Assembly: GCF_014356525.2 (NCBI RefSeq)
Contig: NC_052507.1
Coordinates: 124,001 to 188,000, forward strand
DNA: 64,000 nt
DNA from: Nilaparvata lugens
Taxonomy: Eukaryota > Arthropoda > Insecta > Hemiptera > Delphacidae
Reading direction: 5' to 3'
Made by a program: the position numbers and the translations under genes
Notes under the pieces: model-generated
Told to the model about the DNA's origin: nothing
Database searches by the model: none
Seen by the model: the letters and a program-made list of their open reading frames with translations, nothing else
Part shown: positions 21,206 through 31,565 of the stretch, one piece after another
Position numbering within the stretch: the first letter of the stretch is position 1
Layout of the letters: each line of letters opens with the position of its first letter

Positions 21206-22543
21206 ATGTCTACTGAAGTTCTTCCAACTGATATCTCGGTGCTAATAGCAAAGAGAAAAAATCTGTTTGATCACCTACAGTGGCTCATTGATCAGTTTAA
21301 TTTTGAAATGCCTAGAAATCAGCTAGAATATCATGAATTAATCACTGTCAAAGAGGAAATTGATACCCTTCGACATGCCTATGTTAATATCAAGGATAGC
21401 TTAGACGAAGGGGATCCCAATGGAGACAAAACTATTCATTATGAAATTTCAAAAAATTTTATTAACATTACTTCTAGAATCAAGGCCAATCTGGCAGCCT
21501 TTGAAGAGGCCAATAGGGTTCTCGTTGAACCTGCATTAGTGCATGCCCCCGCTCCACGACCTATTCAATTTTCACAAGGTTTCAAATTACCAGAAATACC
21601 ATTACCTCGTTTTAATGGTGATTTTGAAAATTGGTTGAATTTTCGTTCTGCATTTACTAGTATTATAGTTGATAATGATTCAGTTGATAACAGTGCAAAG
21701 TTTCAATATCTCAAACAGGTATTATCCGGCGAAGCGTTGAATAGAATCGCCAATGCACCACCAGGTGATTTCACTTTAGCTTGGAATTTGTTGAAAACCA
21801 GGTACGACAATCCAATACTTATTGCTGATCGACATGTTTCGGCAATCTTGAACCCACCGCAACTCAATTCAAAATCAGCACAATCTTGGCGCAGTCTTAT
21901 TGACCATCAAAAAACAAACATTTTTGCTTTAGAAGCACTTGATTTAGGTATAGATGTTAAAGACCTTCTGTTCATGTATGTCACTGTGTCTCGTTTTGAT
22001 ATTGCTACCCTACGTGATTGGGAGCGATACAACTCTACTATGGATGATGTTTCTATTGACAATCTCTGGAACTTTATGGAGTCCCAACATAAAGTGTCAC
22101 AAGCTGTGTCACTTAATTTGAATCACTCAGCTCAGGTCAATCCTAGGGCTAACCAGCAGCAGCCCAGCAGATCGGCAGCTCTTTTTTCAACTCTAACAAT
22201 CGTAGTATTGGAACATCCAATTCATCATTCAACAACAGTCGCAGTACTGCTACACCCAATTCGGTATTTCAACGTCCCAATGCTTGCTTGTATTGTAACA
22301 ACTCAGCACATTCTGTCTTCACTTGTTCTCAGCTGTCAAATCTACAGCCACAAGCTCGTGTTGACGCAGTACGCAAAAAGCACTTGTGCTTCAATTGTCT
22401 CCGCCCATTTTCAACAGGACACCAATGCTTTGGTGCATGTAAGCAGTGTGGCAAGGCACATCATTCCATTTTGCACGGTGCATCATTTCAATTTACGTCA
22501 TCTTGCTCTAAGGCTACAGCAAATGCCAACAGTGTTCAATTAA
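21206..22543 (+). CDS. gag: BEL1 Gag
   Basis: ATG at 21206. The first 120 residues are mostly helical. Residues about 125-290 match the BEL/Pao Gag core (DUF1759): F-K-L-P-E-I-P-L-P-R-F-N-G, then L-S-G-E-A-L, and W-N-L-L-K-T-R-Y-D-N. Gag should run on into Cys-His zinc knuckles, but near 22181-22188 (CTTTTTTC) the frame is lost: the knuckles continue only in the -1 frame, which is that of pol. The last 120 residues of the annotated frame are therefore not Gag-like. Either a recent indel in the T run or a -1 frameshift explains this. The product packages element RNA in the cytoplasm. Confidence 0.88.
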   Translation: MSTEVLPTDISVLIAKRKNLFDHLQWLIDQFNFEMPRNQLEYHELITVKEEIDTLRHAYVNIKDSLDEGDPNGDKTIHYEISKNFINITSRIKANLAAFEEANRVLVEPALVHAPAPRPIQFSQGFKLPEIPLPRFNGDFENWLNFRSAFTSIIVDNDSVDNSAKFQYLKQVLSGEALNRIANAPPGDFTLAWNLLKTRYDNPILIADRHVSAILNPPQLNSKSAQSWRSLIDHQKTNIFALEALDLGIDVKDLLFMYVTVSRFDIATLRDWERYNSTMDDVSIDNLWNFMESQHKVSQAVSLNLNHSAQVNPRANQQQPSRSAALFSTLTIVVLEHPIHHSTTVAVLLHPIRYFNVPMLACIVTTQHILSSLVLSCQIYSHKLVLTQYAKSTCASIVSAHFQQDTNALVHVSSVARHIIPFCTVHHFNLRHLALRLQQMPTVFN

Positions 22544-25500
22544 GGAATACTACAATTTCCTCCAACAGCAGTCGTTCAGCACATCTTCACAGCTGCAGTT
22601 GTGGTTCACAGCCGGCAGTCAACCTCCGCACGTCGCCGCTCGCTTCATCATCAGTTGTCGCATCTACTTCTGAACAGTCATTGAATTCAACTGTAGAGTC
22701 ATCTGCTAGGTCGCCGATTCCAGCCGCTGGTCAAGTAGTTAGTAATTCCAGTCACACATATGATGGCAACAAAAATTCAACAGTATCCATCATGCCTACT
22801 GCAGAGGTAGTAGTCTATGATAAGGTTGGTCAACCTATTTTGTGTCGCACGTTGTTGGACACAGGTAGTGACACCTGTTTCATTTCCAAACATCTTGCTT
22901 CACGGTTGTCTTTAGTTTCAACTTGTCATAACAATACTATACATACAGTTTCTGGCATCAATACAGCACCGATGTATTCCACATCTGTGGAAGTGTTTTC
23001 TTCTGATCGCACATGGTCTAGAAAGGTCTCTTGCATTATTGCCGACAAAATTACACCCAGTCTTCCACCAGTAGGAATTGATATTTCAAAACTTAGTTTG
23101 CCCACTCACATTCAGCTTGCTGATCCTGCTTTTCACCTTTCTCAGGGAATCGATCTTCTTTTGAGCGTTTCAGTCTATGCTTCCATATTGACATTCGGTC
23201 AAATTCAAATTTCATCTGACTGCATTTTGCAAGGCACCAAACTAGGTTGGGTGGTTTGGGGTGCTGTCTTGTCCACGCATTCATCTCAGATAGAACCTTC
23301 TGTTCATTCCAACTTCATTTCTACTTGTGAGATTTCCAATCAGATGGAAAAATTTTGGAAGCTTGAAGAAGTTCTTCCTAAGGACAATCTAACAGCTGAG
23401 CACCGAAAGATTGAACAGCATTATCTTGCCAATGTCGAGCGTGCCTCAGACGGCAGATTTTCTGTGGCTCTTCCCAAAAAAGAGTCATTTCACACTCTAG
23501 GTCAATCTCGTTTCCAAGCTCTTAACCGTTTCCATTCACTGGAAAAAAGATTGGCTGCTAATCCTGAATTGAAGGAGCAGTATACGGCATTCATGGATGA
23601 GTATCAATCATTGGGACACATGTCTCCAGTTCCACCCTCGCAACCATTTGACAAATGTTTCCACATTCCGCATCACCCAGTCTTCAAGCCTGATTCTACA
23701 ACTACCAAACTTCGAGTAGTATTTGATGCGTCGGCAAAATCTAATACCGGCGTTTCTCTCAACGAAGTACTGCATATAGGTTATACAGTTCAACCTGAAC
23801 TTTTTGACATTGTTTTGCGATTTCGTACGCATCGAATAGCATTTATTTCAGATGTGACTAAAATGTATCGTCAGATTTTGCTGCATCCTGATGATCGTAA
23901 CTTCCAACGTATTTTTTGGCGAGCAGACATCAACCAACCTATTCAGGAATTCGTTCTGAATACTGTCAGCTATGGAACTGCACCTGCTGCCTTTTTAGCA
24001 ACACGTACACTCAATCATCTTGCTGATATAGACTGTCAACCAGATTCACCAGTTTCCATCACTATCAAAAATGGCTTTTACGTTGATGATCTTATTTCAG
24101 GGTGTTCATCTCTTGAAGAAGCTATTCCTCTGGTTCAACAGCTGATTGCTACACTGCAGGGAGGTGGTTTTGAGCTTAGAAAGTGGCTTTCTAATTCTAG
24201 TGAATTATTATCTACTATTCCGTCACATTTGATTGAGACAGTTTCGTCAAAACCTCTATCCGATTCTAATGATAGCGTTGTCAAGGCTCTAGGCCTCATT
24301 TGGAATGCCACTTCGGATGTTCTCCTCATTTCATCTAGTGTTTCAGAAGTTTTACCCAAAAAATCATTCACAAAAAGGGAATTTCTCTCTTGCATATCCA
24401 GCATTTTTGATCCGCTTGGTCTAATCTCTCCGGTTGTCATCCTACCAAAAATTTTATTTCAAAAACTCTGGTTATTAAAAATTGACTGGGATCAGAAACT
24501 TCCTCAGGATTTATTGGAGGAATGGTTAGCAATTCTACATCAATTACCAAGTATTTCCAACATTTCAATTCCACGCTGTGTCTTACCTCATGACGTTGAT
24601 GCCTCTTTGGAATTACATGCGTTCTGCGATGCCAGTATCGCCGCATATGGTGCTTGTCTATACATACGCAGTGAATCACCAACTGGAGTCAAGACTCAAT
24701 TACTCACCTCAAAATCGAAGTTGGCGTCTCTCAACCCATTGTTAACAATCCCACGGTTAGAATTACAAGCCGCTCTATTAGCATCACGTCTAGTCAACAA
24801 AGTAATCAGCGCTGCAAAACTTGTTTTTTCAGGAGTCTATTTATGGACCGACTCAAAAATAGTGTGTGATTGGCTGAAGGTCATGCCAAATCGTTCTGAT
24901 ATTTTCGTTTCAACCAGAATCTCAGAGATTCAAAACACCACTTCTAATTTCCATTGGAATCATGTACGCACAGCAGACAATCCTGCCGACCTGGTTTCTA
25001 GGGGTTGCTCACCTAACATTTTGGTTTCTAGTAAGTTGTGGTGGAATGGACCATCATGGCTAGCAAATTCACCCTCAACCTGGAAGGAGATTTCATCGAA
25101 TGTAATCATTTCACAGCCTAAAATCTCGCTTGTCACTTGTTCAACAACTTCATTGTTTTCAGATTTATCGTCAAAAATTTCATCATATCACAAATTAGTT
25201 CGCATTGCTGCTTACATTCTTCGTTTCATTCATAATTTGAAGCATTGCCGTGAACCAGCATCTCAGCAATCTGTTGAACTGTCGGTTCAGGAAATTCAAG
25301 CTGCTGAATTGCGCATCATTCAAGACATTCAATCAGATGTTTTTGCCGACGATTTGAAATCTTTGCGTCAGGGTAAGGAGCTGCCCTCCAATAGTTCTAT
25401 CAAGTCACTCTCTCCATTTATTCATACTGACAATCTTCTGAGAGTAGGTGGTCGTCTTCGGGAGGCAGATATTCCATTCGACTATAAACATCAAATCTTA

Positions 25501-26667
25501 TTGCCAGCTAAACATAGGTTCACGCGTGCGCTCATTGTCTCATTTCATAGACGTCTTCAACATGCTGGCGTTCAGGTCACTATGGCCAGTATTCGACAAC
25601 GTTTTTGGATACCATCCACCCGTCGCATCATCAAGAGTGTAATAAAGGGTTGCAAAATGTGTTTTCGTTTCTCTACGTTTCGTTCCGAGCAAATCATGGG
25701 GCATCTTCCCGCAGTTCGTGTACAACCGGATTTTCCATTTTATAATTGTGGAGTTGACTACGCAGGTCCTCTTTCAATTCGTCTTGGTGGCTCAAAGTCG
25801 CGCAATTTCTCCAAGGCTTACCTTGCTTTGTTTATTTGCATGGTAACGCGCGCAGTTCACGTAGAGGTGGTCTCCGAGCTTTCAACAAAGGCCTTCATTG
25901 CCGCACTCATCAGGTTCTCTGCTCGTCGTGGCATCCCTTTTGCCATTCATTCAGACAATGCTACAACGTTTGTTGGCGCTCACAATGAACTCAATGAGTT
26001 ACATGCATTTCTTTCAGATTCTGCTATTCAGTCTGAAATTCACAACTTTGCCGCCGTTTTCAACATTGGTTGGCATTTCATCCCTCCCAGGGCTCCTCAT
26101 TTTGGAGGTCTATGGGAAAACGCTGTAAAAAATTTTAAACGAATTTTCAGAGTGGTCACTTTGAATAAGATTTTGAATTTTGAAGAGCTTTCCACGCTGT
26201 CTGCACAGATTGAAGCTATCCTCAACTCCCGGCCTCTTGTGCCTCTGTCTGAGGACCCTCAAGATTTAGCATACTTGTCTCCTGGGCATTTTTTGGTTGG
26301 TCGTCCGCTCACCGCACTGCCGTTCCACACACCAACCACCACTCACATCGATCACCGTTCACGCTGGCGTCAGTTAGCACTGATCACTCAGGAACTCTGG
26401 GATCGTTGGTCTGCTGAGTTTCTAGTCACACTTCAAAGGAAGAGCAAGTGGAGCTCTGAATCTGAAAACCTGCAGATTGGTGCTGTGGTTATTCTCAAGG
26501 ACACGGGTACGTCACCTTCGGTATGGAAACTTGCGCGCATCACGGCCGTTCATCCAGGGAAGGACAACAAGGTACGGGTGGTCACCGTTCGCACCGCATC
26601 AGGCACTTTCAAGCGGGCTATTTCTAGCATTGCACCGCTTCCACTCGACGAGGAATTTTCTGATTAA
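22288..26667 (+). CDS. pol: BEL1 Pol polyprotein (zinc knuckle, protease, RT, RNase H, integrase)
   Basis: The frame is open for 1459 residues. The real coding extends upstream into the knuckle region, so the ATG used here is nominal. Residues 33-62: two zinc knuckles (C-F-N-C..G-H-Q-C and C-K-Q-C..H-H). Protease: L-L-D-T-G-S-D, with Asp near 191. RT: first Asp near 522 (S-D-V-T) and Y-V-D-D with Asp 600-601. RNase H: A-F-C-D-A-S with Asp near 781, and W-T-D-S-K. Integrase: zinc-binding H-R-R-L-Q-H-A-G and C-K-M-C near 1087, and a D,D-35-E-like core at about Asp 1157 (V-D-Y-A-G-P), Asp 1223 (S-D-N-A-T-T) and Glu 1277 (L-W-E-N). A DUF5641-like tail follows. All catalytic residues are present. 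Stop at 26665-26667, 96 bp before the LTR; no env. Confidence 0.93.
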   Translation: MYCNNSAHSVFTCSQLSNLQPQARVDAVRKKHLCFNCLRPFSTGHQCFGACKQCGKAHHSILHGASFQFTSSCSKATANANSVQLRNTTISSNSSRSAHLHSCSCGSQPAVNLRTSPLASSSVVASTSEQSLNSTVESSARSPIPAAGQVVSNSSHTYDGNKNSTVSIMPTAEVVVYDKVGQPILCRTLLDTGSDTCFISKHLASRLSLVSTCHNNTIHTVSGINTAPMYSTSVEVFSSDRTWSRKVSCIIADKITPSLPPVGIDISKLSLPTHIQLADPAFHLSQGIDLLLSVSVYASILTFGQIQISSDCILQGTKLGWVVWGAVLSTHSSQIEPSVHSNFISTCEISNQMEKFWKLEEVLPKDNLTAEHRKIEQHYLANVERASDGRFSVALPKKESFHTLGQSRFQALNRFHSLEKRLAANPELKEQYTAFMDEYQSLGHMSPVPPSQPFDKCFHIPHHPVFKPDSTTTKLRVVFDASAKSNTGVSLNEVLHIGYTVQPELFDIVLRFRTHRIAFISDVTKMYRQILLHPDDRNFQRIFWRADINQPIQEFVLNTVSYGTAPAAFLATRTLNHLADIDCQPDSPVSITIKNGFYVDDLISGCSSLEEAIPLVQQLIATLQGGGFELRKWLSNSSELLSTIPSHLIETVSSKPLSDSNDSVVKALGLIWNATSDVLLISSSVSEVLPKKSFTKREFLSCISSIFDPLGLISPVVILPKILFQKLWLLKIDWDQKLPQDLLEEWLAILHQLPSISNISIPRCVLPHDVDASLELHAFCDASIAAYGACLYIRSESPTGVKTQLLTSKSKLASLNPLLTIPRLELQAALLASRLVNKVISAAKLVFSGVYLWTDSKIVCDWLKVMPNRSDIFVSTRISEIQNTTSNFHWNHVRTADNPADLVSRGCSPNILVSSKLWWNGPSWLANSPSTWKEISSNVIISQPKISLVTCSTTSLFSDLSSKISSYHKLVRIAAYILRFIHNLKHCREPASQQSVELSVQEIQAAELRIIQDIQSDVFADDLKSLRQGKELPSNSSIKSLSPFIHTDNLLRVGGRLREADIPFDYKHQILLPAKHRFTRALIVSFHRRLQHAGVQVTMASIRQRFWIPSTRRIIKSVIKGCKMCFRFSTFRSEQIMGHLPAVRVQPDFPFYNCGVDYAGPLSIRLGGSKSRNFSKAYLALFICMVTRAVHVEVVSELSTKAFIAALIRFSARRGIPFAIHSDNATTFVGAHNELNELHAFLSDSAIQSEIHNFAAVFNIGWHFIPPRAPHFGGLWENAVKNFKRIFRVVTLNKILNFEELSTLSAQIEAILNSRPLVPLSEDPQDLAYLSPGHFLVGRPLTALPFHTPTTTHIDHRSRWRQLALITQELWDRWSAEFLVTLQRKSKWSSESENLQIGAVVILKDTGTSPSVWKLARITAVHPGKDNKVRVVTVRTASGTFKRAISSIAPLPLDEEFSD

Positions 26668-26743
26668 TTCAGCATTGCTCATCCGACATAATCTCCGTTT
26701 CTTTTTTGTTCTCTCGTATGTCTCTCTTTTGAGACCCTGCAGG

Positions 26744-26763
26744 CCTCAAGGGGGCCAGGTTTA
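26744..26763 (+). promoter_or_regulatory. BEL1 polypurine tract
   Basis: CAAGGGGGCCAGGTTTA lies immediately before the TG of the 3' LTR. BEL2 has a very similar AAGGGGCCCAGTTTA at the same position. Confidence 0.7.
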
Positions 26764-29658
26764 TGTCAGATTTCGCACTATGCATTGTGTTCTTGTCCCA
26801 ACTTGTCGCGTTAGTGCGCAAGTCACTTTGTCATCGGTCCACTTTCACTGTGTTTTCTGCAGTTCACGGATTACATCAGTTTTTTGTCATGCTACATTTG
26901 TACATTAATTTTATTGTACATTTTGGTATTATTTAATATTATTTTGGAGTATTTCCTACCGTGTCTAGACGTTTTTTACGCATATCTTTTTCATCGACGT
27001 GGCTATACGTAGCTTCTTACAACGCAATTCGTGCATGCACTTTCCTGTTTCCTTCTTCACACAGCAATGGCGTAACAGTTCACATCAGCTTTTTTCCGTT
27101 CTTCAATTTTCGTCGCTTTCAATTCAAAATTTTCAATTCTCAAGTTTTAAATTCATGTTTATTCAACGTAGAATGTTTCTTCCAGTGCTTCGATAAAGTT
27201 TCAGTATTTTCGGTTCGTTAGTTTGTGAAATATCTTCAATCATCAGTATTTGGTATGTTCCAACACGTTTCATTCGTCACGAGTGCTTCGAATTTTTATC
27301 TTCAATTTAAATTTATTCACTTCTCAGTGTGAGAACTCAAATCATTTTCATATTACTGATTATGAAAATCAAGTTTCCAGAACATTCAACATTCAGCAAC
27401 AAGTTTATGATTGAACTGAACATGCATTTAGCGGTAGGCATTTTTGGTAGGGCTTGAGGCCCATTTTCGCATTCATCGTTTCATTGAAGTAATTCTGGTC
27501 TCGCGGGACATTATTACTGGTGTGTTGCTTGCATTCCAAGATCACACTCTCATCATTTCACGGTGCAGTCAGACGTTCTGCTCTGTATCCGTTTTGTTAG
27601 GTTAGTCAACTAGCTACCTAATCATTCATTGCTAGATCGCAGTATTAGCAATTTTCATGTCTACCCCGTAGATGGTGTATCAGTTTCAACCAGTTCTTTT
27701 AGTGATCTACGAACATTTGTTACATTTCATTCACCATGCCAAGCATTTGGATGGTTGTCTATTCAGACATTCACTATAGCATCAGTGTTGTGATTTTGGC
27801 CGTAGCCAACTCAATTAACTTTGCATTTCATTCACCGTGCCTAACTTTTGGACGGTTCATTCAATTCAAATTCAGTGAATCTTCAGCTACGTTACTTTCA
27901 AGTTTATGTGTTGCATATCTCAACTGTGTCACACCGTCATTGTGTCAGTCTTGCCCGTATTGCACTGACAATAGTTAACCTGACATTACCCACTCATCGC
28001 TGTGTCGCCGCCGTTCCTGTGTCGTCACCACTGAGCCATCGCTGTTGGCTATCCTGATTCGTCAACATTCCAGTCCGGAGTCTGTCGCTCGGATTGATTC
28101 TTGTCCTGCCTGCGGGTCATCCTAGTCGCCGCTCTTCATGGTTCGCCGTCCAGTCCAGCTCCGGTAGCTCGCTCTGGTCCGCTCCATTTCGTGGGTCCAT
28201 CCAGGTCTCCACCATCGTCCGGTATCATCGAGGGGGTCTCGATGTACTGCCCATCCAATTCAAGATTGGATCTCATGCTCTTCATGCATTTGATAAGTAT
28301 TCTGTATCAATTTTGAATCATTATCAGCATTTTTCATTATTTGTTCAATTGCCTTGTTTGTTTAATTATTATTTGACCTTTTCAGGGTTTACTTGGAATT
28401 ATTTATTCTAAAGTCGCGATTCCCATTTGTAGACACAACTTTTTACCAATATTTTTGGAAGTATTGCAAGTATTTGTACTTTACATTTTTCATATTGACT
28501 TATTTAAATATCGATCAATTTCCAATTAACTTTTTGTTTGTGTATTTAATTTGATCACATTTTATGACTTACCGTATGACCTATGTTTTACTTTTATCTT
28601 ATCATGATATATCTGATCATATCAGACTTATTGATCTATCATTTAAAGTTAGTCTAGGCCATTGTCAATTACGTTCTTGAATACAGTGTCTGTTTCATTT
28701 CACTGTACTACCTATTTTATATTGTCTTTAAAATTATTAATTACATTGAATATATGCTTTTCAATTGACGTTCAACTCATGATTATTTAGTGTATCTAAT
28801 AAAACCTATCCAGAACTACAAAGGTTTTAATATGTCCTGAAAGCGTTTGTTTATTACTCAACATTTAGTATTTATATTTAATTGTTCTTTATTGTCAAAC
28901 TACATTTACCTTTTGTATTTTTTGCGATTACTCATTGACCTGACTTTTCTCTATTACTTATTGTCATTTGAAGGTTTATTTTCTCTTTGAATTTATGCAC
29001 TAGCTCATTACGGAGCATTACATATAGTAGGTTTATACTTATTCATTAGTCACAAATTGTTTTTTAATTTGAATGACGAACGATCTCAATGCTAAAATTA
29101 TAACATTCAAGTCCCAGAATTTATTACTGTAGGCACTTTATTCATAAATGTATGTTTGCTATATATAATATATAAGTTTTTCAGTTATACATTTTCAGTA
29201 TTTCAGTACATGCATCATGGTTTGTAATGTATCAATCAATTTCACTAGGAATTTGGTCTTGTACCTAAATTAAATTTTCCTGTTAGCAATTCAACATATT
29301 TCAACTGATTGTCTCAATTTTTTATTATGTCATTTTTATTGTTTTGTACTCCTGACTATTGAGTCAATTATTCGTATCTCGTCAGTCAACTGCCCTGTGT
29401 GGCATTTCCTAAATCTAAGACAATATGTCACGTTTCTCAAAGTATACAATAAATCTATTGAACTGTTTTACTTAAACCTTACTTTTATTTGGCGTCTTTC
29501 CCAGCTACTAGTTTTATTATAAATTATCATTCATTTTTTTGGCATGTTGGATTTGTGCAGTAGTACAATAAATATACAATTCATACATCTTAACAATTTT
29601 TATTTACAAAAGCATTTCTTACAGTCCACTATTATTTCATTCAGTGGCACAGATCACA
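26764..29658 (+). repeat. BEL1 3' LTR
   Basis: An uninterrupted LTR of about 2895 bp, very long for BEL/Pao, where LTRs are usually well under 1 kb. It aligns with the 5' LTR throughout except for the two insertions there, a 130-bp block present only here (28490-28632), and a diverged patch near 29283-29390. Its last bases directly precede coding sequence of the acidic-protein gene. Confidence 0.92.
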
Positions 29659-29711
29659 CACGGTCTGCTGGAGGACGAAAATGGAACTACTAGTAGGCCG
29701 CTGTTGAGCAG
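29659..29711 (+). CDS. Acidic-protein gene, exon truncated by BEL1
   Basis: From the end of the LTR to donor GCAG|GTAAGA the frame reads G-L-L-E-D-E-N-G-T-T-S-R-P-L-L-S, and ends with two bases (AG) of a codon. The next exon, at 30804, supplies G to complete Arg and continues L-E-P-D-E-S-E-E. The exon has no acceptor of its own: its 5' part is replaced by the LTR. An LTR-derived acceptor (TTCATTCAG or GGCACAG just upstream) could rescue splicing in frame. Coding status rests on phase agreement, donor quality and acidic composition like that of the later exons. Confidence 0.68.
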
Positions 29712-30803
29712 GTAAGAGCAGTACAGTGACATGGTGGCTAAATGAAGGATTCTGACTTTGCATTGCAACTGGTGGCGGCTAACTCTATACTAATGCTAAC
29801 CTCGTTCTTCTACTGATTACTAATAAAAAAACATCTATTATTTAGCTAATTCTAGAGTGATATCCAAAGTTTGAGCATTGCTTGGAAGGGAAGGGGTTAG
29901 AAGTATTGAGAACAGATAGCATAAGAAGATATTCCATGGTTTATGTTGCAAATTTCTTCTCCGATTACTGTCGACTACTGTCTATTATAAGTGTGTTGTT
30001 GGGAGTGTAAGAGTGTAAGAAGGGCACAGTATGAGAGACTACCAGCGTCACATAGCTTCACCAAAAACAACTACTAGGACTATCGGCTTCATTTAACACT
30101 CACATTTGCAACATAGACACCCTATACACTGTCTATTATTAGTGTGTTGTTGGGAGTGTAAGAGTGTAAGAAGGGCACAGTATGAGAGACTACCAGCGTC
30201 ACATAGCTTCACCAAAAACAACTACTAGGACTATCGGCTTCATTTAACACTCACATTTGCAACATAGACACCCTATACACTGTCTATTATTAGTGTGTTG
30301 TTGGGAGTGTAAGAGTGTAAGAAGGGCACAGTATGAGAGACTACCAGCGTCATATAGCTTCACCAAAAACAACTACTAGGACTATCGGCTTCAGTTAACA
30401 CTCACATTTGCAACATAGACACCCTATACACTGTCTATTATTAGTGTGTTGTTGGGAGTGTAAGAGTGTAAGAAGGGCACAGTATGAGAGACTACCAGCG
30501 TCACATAGCTTCACCAAAAACAACTACTAGGACTATCGGCTTCAGTTAACTCTCACATTTGCAACATAACGGTCCTTTACCATGGCATATCACCACAATA
30601 TGATACAGTATCATCTCAACTTGATACACAACACCATAATTAGATACAAAACTTGCATACTTTGAATGAGTTTACAAACCATGGTATATCTTCCTGTGCT
30701 ATCTTTTCTCTAGGCTTTTACTAAATGAAATATTCGGAGAAATTTGTTTTTGCTGTCTTATTTTTTCTTTTGTAAGAATTCCTGTGATTGGTTGTTTGTT
30801 CAG
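29712..30803. other. Intron with 151-bp tandem repeats
   Basis: This intron of the acidic-protein gene holds the tandem array listed separately (29977-30572). After it (30573-30700) comes an AT-rich piece with GATACAGTATCAT palindromes that recurs at 36460-36610 and 36640-36790. No other coding sequence was seen. Confidence 0.6.
29977..30572. repeat. Tandem array, 151-bp unit, four copies
   Basis: Units start at about 29977 (variant), 30129, 30280 and 30431 with CTGTCTATTATTAGTGTGTT. They run through GGGCACAGTATGAGAGACTA and GGACTATCGGCTTCA to CACATTTGCAACATA. The copies are nearly identical, so amplification was recent or is homogenised. The same unit occurs inverted at 35835-35980 and direct, in two copies, at 36176-36460. 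Confidence 0.9.
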
Positions 30804-30912
30804 GTTGGAACCTGATGAAAGCGAAGAAGGAGATGAAGATGAAGAAGAGAGAGAGGCCAACAAATTGTTTGAGGAGGAGGAGAAGAGGATAGCTAAGGAA
30901 GTCGCAAGACAG
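30804..30912 (+). CDS. Acidic-protein gene, exon 2 of those visible
   Basis: The acceptor is TTTGTTCAG and the donor CAG|GTTGGT. The frame gives L-E-P-D-E-S-E-E-G-D-E-D, then a charged helix N-K-L-F-E-E-E-E-K-R-I-A-K-E-V-A-R-Q, ending on a codon boundary. This fits the phase of the next exon at 32516. Heptad-like charge spacing suggests a short coiled coil. Confidence 0.75.
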
Positions 30913-30940
30913 GTTGGTTATAAGTTTCTTTCTCTATGTG

Positions 30941-31138
30941 CCGGTTGCACAACAGCCGGTTAAATTTTAACCGTGATTAATTCCACGAGAACTGTTCAAC
31001 AGTGAACCACGAGAACAATTTTGACCGTGATTAATTCCATGTGACCAACCAGAGAGCCGTCTTCTCAAAAACGCCTTCTCTGATTGGTTCTCGTGAAATT
31101 AATCACGGTTAAAATTTAACCGGCTGTTGTGCAACCGG
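30941..31138. mobile_element. MITE (CCGGTTGCACAACAG family), copy 1
   Basis: The inverted ends CCGGTTGCACAACAGCCGGT and ACCGGCTGTTGTGCAACCGG extend inward through TTAAATTTTAACCGTGATTA. About 198 bp and intronic. A second copy lies at 55061-55211. This copy carries a partial internal duplication of the GTGATTAATTCCA segment. Confidence 0.85.
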
Positions 31139-31189
31139 GTCTATTAGTCTGGCCACGAACGTTAGGGTATGCTTGATACACATGTCGTC

Positions 31190-31384
31190 ATACATTTATT
31201 TATTTATTTATCTATTTATTTACATACAAAAGCTCACAGAATAGAATTCAAAATAGGCCTATAACCATCCTCGGTTAATTAAGAATCTACATGCAAAATA
31301 ACAAGTTAATCAGTTGAGTAGTTGAGACGTGATGATGCGTCATTCATTCGTGTAAATTTCCTATCCCCTACGTGTATAAGACAG
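31190..31384. repeat. Probable LINE 3' tail (reverse orientation)
   Basis: A run of ATTT units (31190-31225) followed by ACATACAAAAGCTCACAGAA resembles the reverse complement of a LINE 3' end with a short-unit tail. Tentative. Confidence 0.35.
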
Positions 31385-31517
31385 TTTTTTACTTTCCTTG
31401 CCCTATTACCATAGGTAAGGAAAGTATTGCTTTCCGAAAAAATTAAGGTACCCTAATTTCAAGTTTTCTATACGTTTCAAGGTCCCCTGAGTCCAAAAAC
31501 ATGATTTTTGGGTGTTG

Positions 31518-31565
<48 letters not shown>

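Larger units (their letters stand above)
16544..29658 (+). mobile_element. BEL/Pao LTR retrotransposon 1 (with nested insertions)
   Basis: The element is bounded by long direct repeats that start TGTCAGATTTCGCACTATGC (16544 and 26764) and end CAGTGGCACAGATCACA (20694 and 29658). Internal order is candidate PBS, leader, gag, pol (protease, RT, RNase H, integrase), polypurine tract, LTR. This is the BEL/Pao arrangement, with integrase last and no env. The internal part is 6.07 kb. The flanks (TTAATT at left, CACGGT at right) do not match, so no target duplication is visible. Two later insertions sit in the 5' LTR. Gag and pol are in different frames. Confidence 0.93.
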
